This document shows, piece by piece, positions 25,903-34,797 of a stretch of 64,000 nucleotides of DNA. The DNA lies in contig CP053680.1 in assembly GCA_019623805.1 (NCBI GenBank), forward strand, positions 3,760,001 to 3,824,000, read 5' to 3'. Below the pieces are notes generated by a model. It worked only from the letters and a program-made list of their open reading frames with translations. It was not told the DNA's origin and did not search any database. The number at the start of each line of letters is the position of its first letter. Within the stretch, counting starts at the first letter, position 1. Source of the DNA: Gammaproteobacteria bacterium (ex Lamellibrachia satsuma). Lineage in GTDB: Bacteria > Pseudomonadota > Gammaproteobacteria > Chromatiales > Chromatiaceae. A program made the position numbers and the translations under genes.

Positions 25903-28900
25903 TCAAACTCCCTCACTGCTGAACATAAGGCGATGGAAGTCCTCCTCGATAAGCTTGATGCGTGCTTCCAGCAGTTCACCATTGCGCTTCTTTGGAATGG
26001 TGATGTTGTGGTCGCCATTCACGTAGAGGATGTCAAACTCGTCATCCAGACTCTCGGTCATACGGATCTTGAGTTTGTCGATGAGCACCGCATCGAGCAC
26101 AGCGTTGTCTTTCACCAGGCCGTTCTCCTCCTTGTCGATGACACAAGGCAGATTGCGCCAGACCACTAGCACCTTCTGGCCCTTGCGGGTAGTACCCACC
26201 ACAGATCGGAACCACCAACGGCCACCCTCAAAACGCTTCACGCTGGCCTGCCAGCGGCCATGCTCGGCCTGGCTCAGTTTGGCATCAAAGTGGATCGGCG
26301 CGGCGATATACTCCACCGTCAGGCCGATTAGCCAGTTGAAGGTCTCCAGCAGATCCACATTGACCCGTTTGGTCTCATCCCCGGTGGGATTGCGTACCTG
26401 GAGTTGATAGCGGGTGGGGTCAACGAACTTGGCGACGTTCAGTAGCGAGTCGGAACCACGGGTCTCCACATCCAGCATGTAGTTGAGCAGATAGGCTTCG
26501 CGGGCGGCCTGATCTTCCGAGCTTTGGGAGGTAAGTAGATCCTGCTGGGCCTTTTCACGGTTCAGTTTTAGGTTTGCCAGGGCGTCTTCGTAACTTTCAA
26601 GACGGAGGTATTTGAAACAGTGGGAAACGCCGTTGAGATTGCCGTTTTTGTCGGGTTTTGGTTTACCGTCTTTCCAGTCTTTAGAATAAATGACTTTTTG
26701 AATACGGGGTTTAAGGATGGTATCGAAATAGCCACCCATCTCAATGAGCGTGTAATTGCGCGTACCTTTATCTTCTCGGTTTAAGTCAATTACTGCATGC
26801 CCTGTTGACCCAGACCCAGCAAATAAATCGAGAACGTTACCGGTTTTCGATAGTCCTGATGTATTTATAATTTTTTTAATTAATCTCGTGGGTTTTACCG
26901 TGTTGAAAACATCTCCACTAGTCTCAAAATAAACCATCGAAACAAGCTCTTTTTTTGCTTCTTGCGTATGACCAACCTCTTTATGTGGCCATATCGTAAC
27001 CGGTGTCACCCCGTCTTTAACCTCACTTAGATACCGCTTTAAACGAGGCATATTGTTTCCATCTTCACCCCACCAGATGATGCCTTGTCGATCCATATCC
27101 AGGAATTTATTCTTCGCTATTCTCCAGTAATTGCCGACTGCAGGTGTAAATATTTTTCCTGTTGGACCTTCTACTTCGTATGTCCCTTCACTGTAATAGT
27201 TTCTTGCGGTTAGATCACCAGAGGTCCAATCCCCCCTAGAGTCACCATCTGGATTAGAGTAGCGATTAATTGCATCTTTACTCCTAGGTAACAAGCCGAT
27301 TTCAAAATTATCTATTGATTTCGCATAAGACAACACATAGTCATGATTTTCTGAATAGAATTTGGCCGTGTTACGAGGCGAGAAATTTTTCTGCCAAATA
27401 ATATTGGCTATAAAGTTCTGCTTTCCAAACAAGCCATCGAATGTTGCTTTAAGATACGGATACTCGGTGTCATCAATGCTCATATAGCATGAGCCATTTG
27501 GTGACATTAGTGGGCTAGCGGCGGCTATTCTGTTATCAATAAATGTCAGCCAACTACTGCGTTTTGCATTATCCCTATATAAAAACTCATCGCTACCTGT
27601 ATTATATGGAGGGTCTGTATAGATTGTATTAATTCTGCCGATATATTTTTCTGTAGCTAGATTTAGTGCCTGGAAATTTTCAGAGTGTACCAACAATCCA
27701 TTACAAAGCGCATCAATGCCATCAACACCTGCCACTAATTGAGTTTTCAAATAATTTTCAAATAACCCCGTATCCAAAATAAGAAACAGATTCTCGATTA
27801 AGAACGTCTTCGTGATCTTCGTGTCCTTCGTGGTAAACCCCAGTCTCTCCCACTCCTCATGCTGCCGTTGGTTCGCCACAATTTCGTCATAAAGAGACTC
27901 AGGCACCCGATCCAAGGTAATGCAGTAATTCGTCTCCGTAACAAACTTCTTCTTCAACCACAGCTTCTTCTGAAACTCCTCAAGCTGTGCCAGAAAGGCA
28001 ATGATCTTCTCGCCAATAGTTCGAATCACTTCGATCTTGGAGAGCAATGGCGCCAGTCTCGCGGGCTGGTTTTTCATCGCCGCCACGTCTTCCCATCGCA
28101 GCAGTTCATTCTTGATGTAGAAATCCAGCTCACGGGTGAGGAAGCCCCCCAAATCCTTGTGGATGAAGTAGTCGAAGGTGTTTTTCCTGGTGTAGTTGTT
28201 GAGCTGGCCCTGCAGGATGGGGTAGTCGGCCTTCTCACCATCGGCCTTCGTATAGGGCTGGCCGAGGCCGTTTTTCCAGGCAGCGGGCAGGTCGCTGTTC
28301 TCGCCCAGCAGTCGCTCCACCGCCATCTGTCGGCAGTGATCCTGGGTGGGTGATTTTTTGACGGCAGCGGCTGTTGCTCCGGCCTTGGCGGTTGCCGTCC
28401 AGTCACTGGCGGTGGTGGCGCGGTAGTGGAAACGGAGATTGAGCGCTTTACCTTGCTCTCCTTCCAGCTCTTCCCAAGGCTGTTCAGCATCGAGTATGAA
28501 GATCCGCTTGCTGGTCTCGCTCTCCTTCACATTGTTCTGCGCACCAGGATCGGCATCCACCAGCTTGAAGTGGACGCGCATGGGGTTGGCTTCATTGTCT
28601 GGATCCAACCGGAAGCTGTAGTCACGCAGCGTCTCTGAGGATTTGATGTAGTACTGGTCTTTGTTGGCCCAGTGCAACACCACCTCTTCACCGCTGTAGG
28701 GGATGGCGTAGGTGCCGTCTTTATAGACGCGACGGGAGATAAAATCACCCTCATCGTAGTAGCGGCTGAAGAAGGTGATGAGTGCATCGTAGACCTCGCC
28801 CTCTTCACGGCCCAAGTCGAGACCATGGGCAAGCTGGCCCTGTAACGCCTTAACCTTTTCGTGTTCGTCCGGGTTTCCACCAAGTTTCTCAACAGCCTGA

Positions 28901-29127
28901 CGAATTTCTGCCAGCTCTGCTTGGAGAGCAACTTTGTCCTGTGACTGGAAATCCTTAAAGGCGTCATTGACGATGCGCGGCAGGTCTTGCTCAACAAAAC
29001 GGTTAATGTCGTCCTTACGGGCATGCATGATGCGGTAGATGCCGAAGTCGAGTTCCGGCTGGTTGAGCTGGAACAGTTCATGCAGCAGGGTGATGAACTT
29101 CTGTTTTTTGTTGTAGCTTGAGGCCAT
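25903..29127 (-). CDS. Large adenine-specific DNA methyltransferase (Mod-like)
   Basis: A 1,074-residue beta-class N6-adenine methyltransferase: DPPYNTG at 505-511 (motif IV) precedes '[12 protein letters not shown]' at 768-779 (motif I, SAM binding). Residues 512-760 hold the target-recognition part. An unusual N-terminal region of about 450 residues, helical and charged, precedes the catalytic core, and a C-terminal part after 850 follows; typical type III Mod proteins are about 600 residues. Residues 432-440 ('TTKDTKITK') derive from a well-known dispersed DNA repeat. Base composition shifts sharply to A+T-rich across roughly 26,700-27,800, implying an exchanged core. Followed within 2 bp by the zeta-like kinase gene. 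It would protect host DNA from the nuclease at 21826-25128. Confidence 0.9.
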   Translation of the reverse strand: MASSYNKKQKFITLLHELFQLNQPELDFGIYRIMHARKDDINRFVEQDLPRIVNDAFKDFQSQDKVALQAELAEIRQAVEKLGGNPDEHEKVKALQGQLAHGLDLGREEGEVYDALITFFSRYYDEGDFISRRVYKDGTYAIPYSGEEVVLHWANKDQYYIKSSETLRDYSFRLDPDNEANPMRVHFKLVDADPGAQNNVKESETSKRIFILDAEQPWEELEGEQGKALNLRFHYRATTASDWTATAKAGATAAAVKKSPTQDHCRQMAVERLLGENSDLPAAWKNGLGQPYTKADGEKADYPILQGQLNNYTRKNTFDYFIHKDLGGFLTRELDFYIKNELLRWEDVAAMKNQPARLAPLLSKIEVIRTIGEKIIAFLAQLEEFQKKLWLKKKFVTETNYCITLDRVPESLYDEIVANQRQHEEWERLGFTTKDTKITKTFLIENLFLILDTGLFENYLKTQLVAGVDGIDALCNGLLVHSENFQALNLATEKYIGRINTIYTDPPYNTGSDEFLYRDNAKRSSWLTFIDNRIAAASPLMSPNGSCYMSIDDTEYPYLKATFDGLFGKQNFIANIIWQKNFSPRNTAKFYSENHDYVLSYAKSIDNFEIGLLPRSKDAINRYSNPDGDSRGDWTSGDLTARNYYSEGTYEVEGPTGKIFTPAVGNYWRIAKNKFLDMDRQGIIWWGEDGNNMPRLKRYLSEVKDGVTPVTIWPHKEVGHTQEAKKELVSMVYFETSGDVFNTVKPTRLIKKIINTSGLSKTGNVLDLFAGSGSTGHAVIDLNREDKGTRNYTLIEMGGYFDTILKPRIQKVIYSKDWKDGKPKPDKNGNLNGVSHCFKYLRLESYEDALANLKLNREKAQQDLLTSQSSEDQAAREAYLLNYMLDVETRGSDSLLNVAKFVDPTRYQLQVRNPTGDETKRVNVDLLETFNWLIGLTVEYIAAPIHFDAKLSQAEHGRWQASVKRFEGGRWWFRSVVGTTRKGQKVLVVWRNLPCVIDKEENGLVKDNAVLDAVLIDKLKIRMTESLDDEFDILYVNGDHNITIPKKRNGELLEARIKLIEEDFHRLMFSSEGV
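27808..27834 (-). repeat. Dispersed repeat inside the methyltransferase gene
   Basis: The 27 bases, made of three near-repeats of 'cttcgtg', encode the residues TTKDTKITK in frame. On the minus strand they read 'accacgaaggacacgaagat', a sequence widely scattered in proteobacterial genomes. It lies at the joint between the N-terminal region and the catalytic core. Confidence 0.7.
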
Positions 29128-29159
29128 GGGTCAAATTTCCGTGTCTACAGGGTGAATGG

Positions 29160-29223
29160 TGCGGTTCGTTCCTCACCGGCACCCTACGTGAATGTAGGAT
29201 GTGGTGAGCGGTAGCGAACCGCA
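29160..29223. repeat. Nested inverted repeat (REP-like hairpin)
   Basis: Three pairs of arms nest: tgcggttcg/cgaaccgca, ctcacc/ggtgag and cctac/gtagg, around 'gtgaat'. It fills most of the 96 bp between fic and the methyltransferase gene and may act as a REP element or weak attenuator. There is no T-run. Confidence 0.75.
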
Positions 29224-30348
29224 TCAATCACGCGATGTGTTTGCATATCGCTCAAATTCGTTGTTGTCACGGGTGAGCAGCGTTAAAAACTTGGAGTGCA
29301 GGAAGAGCTTTTCACGCCCGACCTTGTGCTCTTCCAACACGCCGATGTCGCAGAGCTGTTTGAGGTAGACCGATGCGGTCTGCCGTTTCGCGATGCTGTT
29401 ATCCACCAGATTGGCAATGCGGCAGTAGGGCTGTACAAAAAGCTGCTCCACCAGTTCGCGGCTGTAGATGTTGCCGGCTTTTTTCTGTGCGTACTGAACG
29501 GTGTGCTCCAGCAGGGCCTGTGCGGCGCGGATCTTGTCGCCGGTCCAGACGGCGGTCTGGCGAATGGCATCCAGCATGTAGAGCATCCACGCTTCCCAGC
29601 GCTCTTCCGTGGTCACCTCCAGCAACAGGCGGTAATAATCGGCCTTGGTGCGGTTGATATGACCGGAGAGGTAGAGTGTCGGCTGGTTGAGCAGCCCCTG
29701 TTCCACCAGATAGAGCAGGTTGAGTACACGGCCGGTACGACCGTTACCATCGATAAAGGGGTGAATCGCCTCAAACTGGTAGTGGCCCGCCGCCATGCGC
29801 ACTAAGGGGTCAATGGTCTCCTCCTGGTGCAGAAAACGTTCCCAGTTGGCGAGCTTATCGCGCAGCAGCGCCTCGCCTTCGGGTGGGGTATAGATCACTT
29901 CTCCCGTACGGTCGTTGACCCATTGTGTGCCGGGGGTTTGGCGAATATCGAGATTTACATCCTTGATGATGCTGCAGACTTCAACCGCGGTGCCGGTACT
30001 CAACGGCCGTCTCATCAGCATCTGATGTCCCTGGTAGAGTGCCGTGCGATAACGCAGCGCCTCTTTGGTGGCGGCATCAATCTGGTTGTTACCCGCCTCG
30101 GCAAAGCGGAACAGGCGGTCGGATGTGGTGACGATGTTTTCAATCTCAGAACTGGCTTGAGCCTCCAGCAATGGGATGGCATTGATCAGCACGGCCTGAT
30201 TGGGCAGATTTTCCCCCAATTGCTTGAGTTCAGCCACTGCCGCCCGAGCCTCAATGCAGAGTTTAAGTACAGCGCGGGTTTCCAGCTCCTCAGTGGGCGG
30301 CAGGAGTGGTAATTCGTTGTAAGGTGCCTCTGGCAGAAATGGCTTCAT
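29224..30348 (-). CDS. Fic family AMPylating protein
   Basis: A 374-residue Fic protein. The full motif 'HPFIDGNGRTGR' lies at 196-207 with the catalytic His196. An inhibitory-helix motif of the (S/T)xxxE(G/N) type, 'SSEIEN', lies at 66-71, so it is a class II (N-terminal inhibited) Fic. The C-terminal ~90 residues ('AGNIYSRELVEQLFVQPYCRIANLVDNSIAKRQTASVYLKQLCDIG') look like a winged helix, so DNA binding and autoregulation are plausible. Fic enzymes transfer AMP to protein hydroxyls. ATG 30348 lies inside an inverted repeat (30347-30379). It sits between the SNF2-like helicase and the methylase on the same strand. Confidence 0.9.
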   Translation of the reverse strand: MKPFLPEAPYNELPLLPPTEELETRAVLKLCIEARAAVAELKQLGENLPNQAVLINAIPLLEAQASSEIENIVTTSDRLFRFAEAGNNQIDAATKEALRYRTALYQGHQMLMRRPLSTGTAVEVCSIIKDVNLDIRQTPGTQWVNDRTGEVIYTPPEGEALLRDKLANWERFLHQEETIDPLVRMAAGHYQFEAIHPFIDGNGRTGRVLNLLYLVEQGLLNQPTLYLSGHINRTKADYYRLLLEVTTEERWEAWMLYMLDAIRQTAVWTGDKIRAAQALLEHTVQYAQKKAGNIYSRELVEQLFVQPYCRIANLVDNSIAKRQTASVYLKQLCDIGVLEEHKVGREKLFLHSKFLTLLTRDNNEFERYANTSRD

Positions 30349-30379
30349 ATGTCGATTTACTTACAATTTTTCGACATAT
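30347..30379. promoter_or_regulatory. Operator-like inverted repeat at the fic start
   Basis: Arms ATATGTCGA (30347-30355) and TCGACATAT (30371-30379) are perfect inverted repeats separated by 15 bp and overlap the fic start codon. An identical arrangement occurs 70 bp away at 30417-30449. Spacing and duplication suit a dimeric repressor, possibly Fic's own winged helix. Confidence 0.65.
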
Positions 30380-30416
30380 TTCTCTAGCGTGTCGATCGCA
30401 TCAACGCATTGGCAGA

Positions 30417-30449
30417 ATATGTCGATAAAAAATAATATGGTCGACATAT
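30417..30449. promoter_or_regulatory. Second copy of the fic operator-like inverted repeat
   Basis: Same 9-bp arms and same 15-bp spacer as the copy at 30347-30379; the second arm touches the stop of the SNF2-like helicase gene. The two copies bracket the expected fic promoter. Confidence 0.65.
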
Positions 30450-33322
30450 TAAGCTATTTCCCACCGGATACGGAAGAGCAGATGAACCAGCGTCTTCTTT
30501 TTCAGACGCCTTTCCAGAGCTTCGATAAGCTGATCCCGTTTGGCCTCAATCTCATCTTCCACATCAAAGATCTCCTGCCTTTGTCGGCGTTGACGACGTT
30601 CCAGGTTTTTTATCTCTTCCTGACACTGCTTTTGCTCTTCGACCGTATCAGAAAGTCGGGCACGACGTTTGCTGTCCCGAAGACGGCTTTTGGTGTCCTG
30701 TAAGGTTTGCTCTGCCGCCAAAATCTGATCATCAGCCCAGTTTTCGAGCTTTTCACGCTCTCGCTGAAAGTACTGATCATTTTCATCCAGTGCACGAGCC
30801 AGGGTGGCTTCAATCTGACGCTGGGCTGTGCCGGACAACATAGCAGGGGAAGAATCACCGTTAGCCTGAGTGGATTTCGCTTCCAGGCCAAAAAGCCTGA
30901 TACAGGCATCCTGATCGAGAAGCTCTTCATCATCAGTCAGCGCGGTGAAAACCAGATGCTCTTCTTTCTCAAAGCTATGCAGTTCAAGTAGGTTGAGCTC
31001 CAACCAGCCAGATTTGGACGACAATCCCTCCAGAACAGACACCTTATAGGGGTGCCCGCTTAGGTCAAAACAGAGCGTTGCTTGCGGGGTATCGAGTCGG
31101 CGACCGTGATCCAGGACATACTCCCCGAGAGGATGCGACAGGCGATAGAGGTGGGCATGCTCTGGAATGGTCTCCCCTTTGCGGATGAGTTGGTACTCAC
31201 CAGGGAGAGCGCCGTGACAGGGTGAATCGGCCAGATGAAAGCTGAGTGCTTCGTTGTCGAAGGTTGCGGTATCTACCAGGATATGGCGCGTGAGCAACCA
31301 GAATAGTCTGGCGATATGATCCAGGCTCTCTTCCGCACGTTTACGCTTTATCTTGAGCAACTCATGGATGTCAGCATCGAAGTGCTCAAGCAACTTCTGC
31401 TCTGTCTCCCGCATGCGCTCTTCAATGGATGCCTCCAGCTCCTTTTGCAGGGCTTCGAAAGCTGTCTGGATCTCTTCTGTGGTTCGACAGGTATCGTAGA
31501 TAGCCGCTATGCGCTTCTCAAAATCGACACCTGACTCAATACGACCGAGGATTTCATCAGAAGCACCGAAGACACCGTCAAACAGATGGAATTTTTCTGA
31601 GAGTAATTCCAGCACACGACGATCTGCCTCGTTGCGACGGTTGAGGAAGTTAATGACCACAACATCGAATGCCTGCCCATAGCGATGACAGCGACCGATA
31701 CGTTGCTCGACCCGTTGGGGGTTCCATGGCAGATCATAATTCACGACCAAGGCGCAGAACTGTAGGTTGACGCCTTCAGCTGCCGCTTCTGTTGCCACCA
31801 AAATTTCACCACGCTCACGGAAATGGTCGATAATGGCGGTACGTTTATCAACCGCGGGGCTACCGGCAATACGATCACTGCCCGCATGCTCTTTCAGCCA
31901 CCGTTGGTAAATACCTGTAATGGCCGGTGAATTATTCGTGCCTGAAAAAGTGACCACTTTGCCGGCATGACCATGGGCTTCCAGAAATCTGGCCAGATAA
32001 TCCTGTGTACGGCGTGACTCAGTAAATATGACGACTTTACGCGGCGCCCCCATCTCGGCCATGTGATCAAAACCAATTTGCAGGGCCTTCAGTAATGCGT
32101 GAGACTTCTCGTCCTCCTTGATGCTGTGAGCAAGGGTGATGTAGTGCTCCAGTTCTGCGATTTCTCCACGCAGTGCAACCAGGTCGATTGTGCGCTCATT
32201 ATCTTTATCGACCTGGTAGTTCCCGGCCTCTTCAGCCGCTTCGCTAAGTGGCTCATCTTCAAGTTCGTCGTCAATTTCCTCTTCAGAAATGAGATGATCA
32301 AGCCAGTCATCATCCAGTGTTTTTCCTTCCAGGAGCACGCGCAGGCGCTCATGCATAGTCTCAAGGGTATTGATGACCGCCTGAGTGGATGATGCCAGCA
32401 GTTTGCGTAGAACAAGAGCGATGAGATGACGCTGCCGAACAGGGAAGCCGTAGGTCTCTTCGCGTTGCAGGTAAGCTGAGACAAGGTCGTAAAGGCGTTG
32501 CTCATCTTCTCCTGGGGTAAAAGGTATGGTTATCGGTTTTCGCTCTGTGTAACGCACATATTCCAAGACCTGGCGACGCAGAGTGCGCGTCACAAATTCA
32601 CTGAGGCGACGCCGGAGAGCAGGAAGGTTATCCTCACCGCGCATGTATTGACTACGGAAGCTGACCGCATCACCAAAAAGGTGTTCGTCAATAACGGTTG
32701 AGAGCCCGAATAGCTCAAGTAGGGAGTTCTGCAATGGTGTGGCTGTCAGTAATAATTTTCGGCAACCAGCCAGTCCCTTTTTGATAGCTTGCCCTGTTTG
32801 ATGGCTTTCACGATGGGCGTTACGAAGTTTGTGCGCTTCATCGATAACGGCCAGATCCCAGGGGATGCCACGTAGTTTGTCTTGGTTACGTGCCGCAAAA
32901 TTAAGAGACATGATGCTGATCTGTTCCTGATCAAGCGGATTGTAAATTCCACCTTTCTTCAGGTTCTTCCAGGTCTTGGCATCAAGGATTTGTGTCGGCA
33001 GATGAAACTTCTCAGCAAGCTCCGTTGCCCACTGCTTGCGAAGTGATGCGGGGCAGATAACCAAGAGACGACGACGGCGCTCAGCCCAATATTGGCAAAG
33101 CACTAATGCGGCCTCAATCGTCTTGCCGAGACCGACTTCATCTGCCATTACAACGCCCTTGGTCAGCGGGTTACCCAGGGCGAACAGGGCAGCGTCAATC
33201 TGGTGGGGATTTAGATCAACGCTGGCATCAAAGAGGGACTGGGAGATGCGGTCAACATCATCGCCTCTGCGGCGGCGAGTGAGTTCCCAAGCGAAATATT
33301 TGGCGTGGTGTGCTGTGGTCAC
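30449..33322 (-). CDS. SNF2/RapA-like DEAH helicase
   Basis: A 957-residue superfamily 2 ATPase of the SNF2 group: 'LNPHQIDAALFALGNPLTKGVVMADEVGLGKT' with Walker A at 61-68, 'LLVICPASLRKQWATEL', DEAH at 161-164, 'LLLTATPLQNSLLELFGL', and the C-terminal lobe 'KVVIFTESRRTQDYLARFLE', 'ILVATEAAAEGVNLQ', 'NPQRVEQRIGRCHRYGQ'. A coiled coil rich in Glu/Lys fills the last 110 residues. Resembles the DrmD-type helicases of defense loci as well as RapA-like proteins. Start GTG 33322 with GAGG upstream. Its operon continues with fic. Such proteins translocate on DNA; nuclease motifs are not seen. Confidence 0.9.
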   Translation of the reverse strand: MTTAHHAKYFAWELTRRRRGDDVDRISQSLFDASVDLNPHQIDAALFALGNPLTKGVVMADEVGLGKTIEAALVLCQYWAERRRRLLVICPASLRKQWATELAEKFHLPTQILDAKTWKNLKKGGIYNPLDQEQISIMSLNFAARNQDKLRGIPWDLAVIDEAHKLRNAHRESHQTGQAIKKGLAGCRKLLLTATPLQNSLLELFGLSTVIDEHLFGDAVSFRSQYMRGEDNLPALRRRLSEFVTRTLRRQVLEYVRYTERKPITIPFTPGEDEQRLYDLVSAYLQREETYGFPVRQRHLIALVLRKLLASSTQAVINTLETMHERLRVLLEGKTLDDDWLDHLISEEEIDDELEDEPLSEAAEEAGNYQVDKDNERTIDLVALRGEIAELEHYITLAHSIKEDEKSHALLKALQIGFDHMAEMGAPRKVVIFTESRRTQDYLARFLEAHGHAGKVVTFSGTNNSPAITGIYQRWLKEHAGSDRIAGSPAVDKRTAIIDHFRERGEILVATEAAAEGVNLQFCALVVNYDLPWNPQRVEQRIGRCHRYGQAFDVVVINFLNRRNEADRRVLELLSEKFHLFDGVFGASDEILGRIESGVDFEKRIAAIYDTCRTTEEIQTAFEALQKELEASIEERMRETEQKLLEHFDADIHELLKIKRKRAEESLDHIARLFWLLTRHILVDTATFDNEALSFHLADSPCHGALPGEYQLIRKGETIPEHAHLYRLSHPLGEYVLDHGRRLDTPQATLCFDLSGHPYKVSVLEGLSSKSGWLELNLLELHSFEKEEHLVFTALTDDEELLDQDACIRLFGLEAKSTQANGDSSPAMLSGTAQRQIEATLARALDENDQYFQREREKLENWADDQILAAEQTLQDTKSRLRDSKRRARLSDTVEEQKQCQEEIKNLERRQRRQRQEIFDVEDEIEAKRDQLIEALERRLKKKTLVHLLFRIRWEIA

Positions 33323-33695
33323 GTGGCCCTCTTAACTACCCAACAAGATGTGAGCAACAGAAAAGCTGAAAAGATTTGTACAAAAAGGGCGGGCTGGCAT
33401 TAAATTTTCTCAAATCCATTCGCTTAAGTGTTCCTTCGATCTGATTGCGATCAACACGAGAAATCTTGCAGTATTCAGGCTTGAGTCATTATCTGATCTA
33501 TTATCGCTGAATAATATTCCTATTCTTTTACTTTTTCGAGCAGATCACCGATTTCACAATCAATAGATCGCATCGCCTCTCAACAGCATCTAGTTCCATC
33601 CGCTTGGCTTTTTCTTGATACAGCAGGCGAATTGTAATTCGGTTCAACACTCCTATGTCCAGGATCTTCATGTAGAACTATGAACGGTGCACCGT
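33323..33695. other. Gap upstream of the defense block
   Basis: Between the methyltransferase at 33696 and the helicase at 33322. It contains one small minus-strand ORF (33528-33671) and the 143-200 bp upstream of the helicase that should hold its promoter; no promoter motif was convincing. A+T content is higher than in the neighbours. Confidence 0.5.
33528..33671 (-). CDS. Small ORF or gene remnant, 47 residues
   Basis: ATG 33671 to TAA 33528 gives a 47-residue basic, helix-prone peptide beginning MKILDIGVLNRITI, with 'LLYQEKAKRMELDAVERR' in the middle. The composition looks protein-like, and it precedes the helicase on the same strand. No ribosome site is obvious. It may be the tail of a lost first gene of the defense operon. 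I do not recognise the family. Confidence 0.3.
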   Translation of the reverse strand: MKILDIGVLNRITIRLLYQEKAKRMELDAVERRCDLLIVKSVICSKK

Positions 33696-33698
33696 TCA
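33681..33698. promoter_or_regulatory. Perfect 18-bp palindrome
   Basis: TGAACGGTGCACCGTTCA is fully self-complementary, 10 bp upstream of the small ORF start and overlapping the stop codon of the SAM methyltransferase gene. It could be a repressor operator for the defense operon; a terminator is less likely, as there is no T-run. Confidence 0.5.
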
Positions 33699-34784
33699 AA
33701 TGTCAGTCGACACGGCGGTTACCAGATGAACACGGTACTGCATAATGCTGCGGTCATGGATGCGGGTGTGCCAGGGGAAATCTGTGATTTCGTTGGTGAG
33801 TCGCATCCCTTTGACGGATTGGGGATGTGCTTCCGGGGTCAGCAACGACCTCAACAGAGGTTCTGCGGCGCCTGAGTTGGGACCGCGTTGGGAGTGGCCG
33901 CCGATCCAGCCTTCGAGGGGTGTGACCGCAGGCGACCAGTCGTAGGGTGTCGCCATGATCATGGTGCCGCCGGGGCGCAGGTTACGGGCCGTCTCTTCCA
34001 GCAGGAACGTTGGAGAATTGACAGAGTCCACCAGTTGCAACCCCACCGCCAAACCGAAGGTGGCATCGGCGAAGGGCAGCGCAAGTGCATCACAGGCCCA
34101 GAAATCGATCCGTTCCGTTTGGGTCACTGGTACAGAAAACTCCCGTTGGTCGTAGACGATACCGATTCGCCGTCGGGGATAGCTGACGCTCCGCTCCTGC
34201 AGGACCCGCTGGGCCAGCCGCAGCAGGGAGAAGTTGTTGTCGATGCCGAGCACCAGCCCGTCGGTGTGAAGGGCAAATTCAAAGGTGGAGCCACCCACGG
34301 CACAGCCCAGATCGACGGCCGGTCCTTCCGGTATTCCCGGCAGCAACTCCATCCCGGCTTTAAGGCAGCGTTTTACCGCGCCGGGTGAAACACCCGGTTG
34401 GGCTTCCTGTTCCTTGGGATCGTATTCCCCGTAGGCGTCCCAGGTGTAGGTGCTCAGGTACTGGCGGTTGCTGTCGAAGGGGGTGCCCGGTCCCGCCGCA
34501 TCGCCGAGCATGGATGTCAATGTGGGTGAGAGATCGCTGCGCAGAGTGAGGTGGAACAGATTGTCCGCGAGATACTGGCGGACGTTGGGCACGATGACAG
34601 GGATGCCGTCGATGATCGGATATTCCAACTGGCAGGCCGGATTGGAACAGTGGATCACGCCTTCGATGATCAGTTCCCCGATCTGTTGTTCCACGGTTGC
34701 CACCGCTAATGGATGTGTTTTCGCCGTCTCCAGGCGACATCGGGGGCAGATTGGGGCAAGGGTTTCAAAATGACATAGACGCAA
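33696..34784 (-). CDS. SAM-dependent methyltransferase with N-terminal zinc ribbon, PAAR-linked
   Basis: A 362-residue protein. Residues 13-51 have C13-x2-C16 and C46-x4-C51 around 'GELIIEGVIHC' and are followed by 'YPIIDGIPVIVPN', as in Trm112-like/UPF0434 zinc-ribbon modules. A class I SAM site 'VDLGCAVGGSTFEFA' lies at 157-171, with 'LGIDNNFSLLRLAQ' and 'ARNLRPGGTMIMATP' as later motifs. No in-frame ATG exists near the N-terminus, so TTG 34784 is the likely start, 13 bp after the PAAR gene. The substrate is unknown. Its place as last gene after the spike-tip protein suggests either a T6SS cargo or an enzyme modifying a T6SS component; both are inference. Confidence 0.75.
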   Translation of the reverse strand: MRLCHFETLAPICPRCRLETAKTHPLAVATVEQQIGELIIEGVIHCSNPACQLEYPIIDGIPVIVPNVRQYLADNLFHLTLRSDLSPTLTSMLGDAAGPGTPFDSNRQYLSTYTWDAYGEYDPKEQEAQPGVSPGAVKRCLKAGMELLPGIPEGPAVDLGCAVGGSTFEFALHTDGLVLGIDNNFSLLRLAQRVLQERSVSYPRRRIGIVYDQREFSVPVTQTERIDFWACDALALPFADATFGLAVGLQLVDSVNSPTFLLEETARNLRPGGTMIMATPYDWSPAVTPLEGWIGGHSQRGPNSGAAEPLLRSLLTPEAHPQSVKGMRLTNEITDFPWHTRIHDRSIMQYRVHLVTAVSTDI

Positions 34785-34797
34785 TGCTCAATCCGCC

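Noticed and set aside
21826..33322. DISARM system
   Set aside because: SNF2-type helicase and adenine methylase fit, but no DrmA, DrmB or DrmC is seen; the Res-like nuclease and zeta pair do not belong to DISARM.
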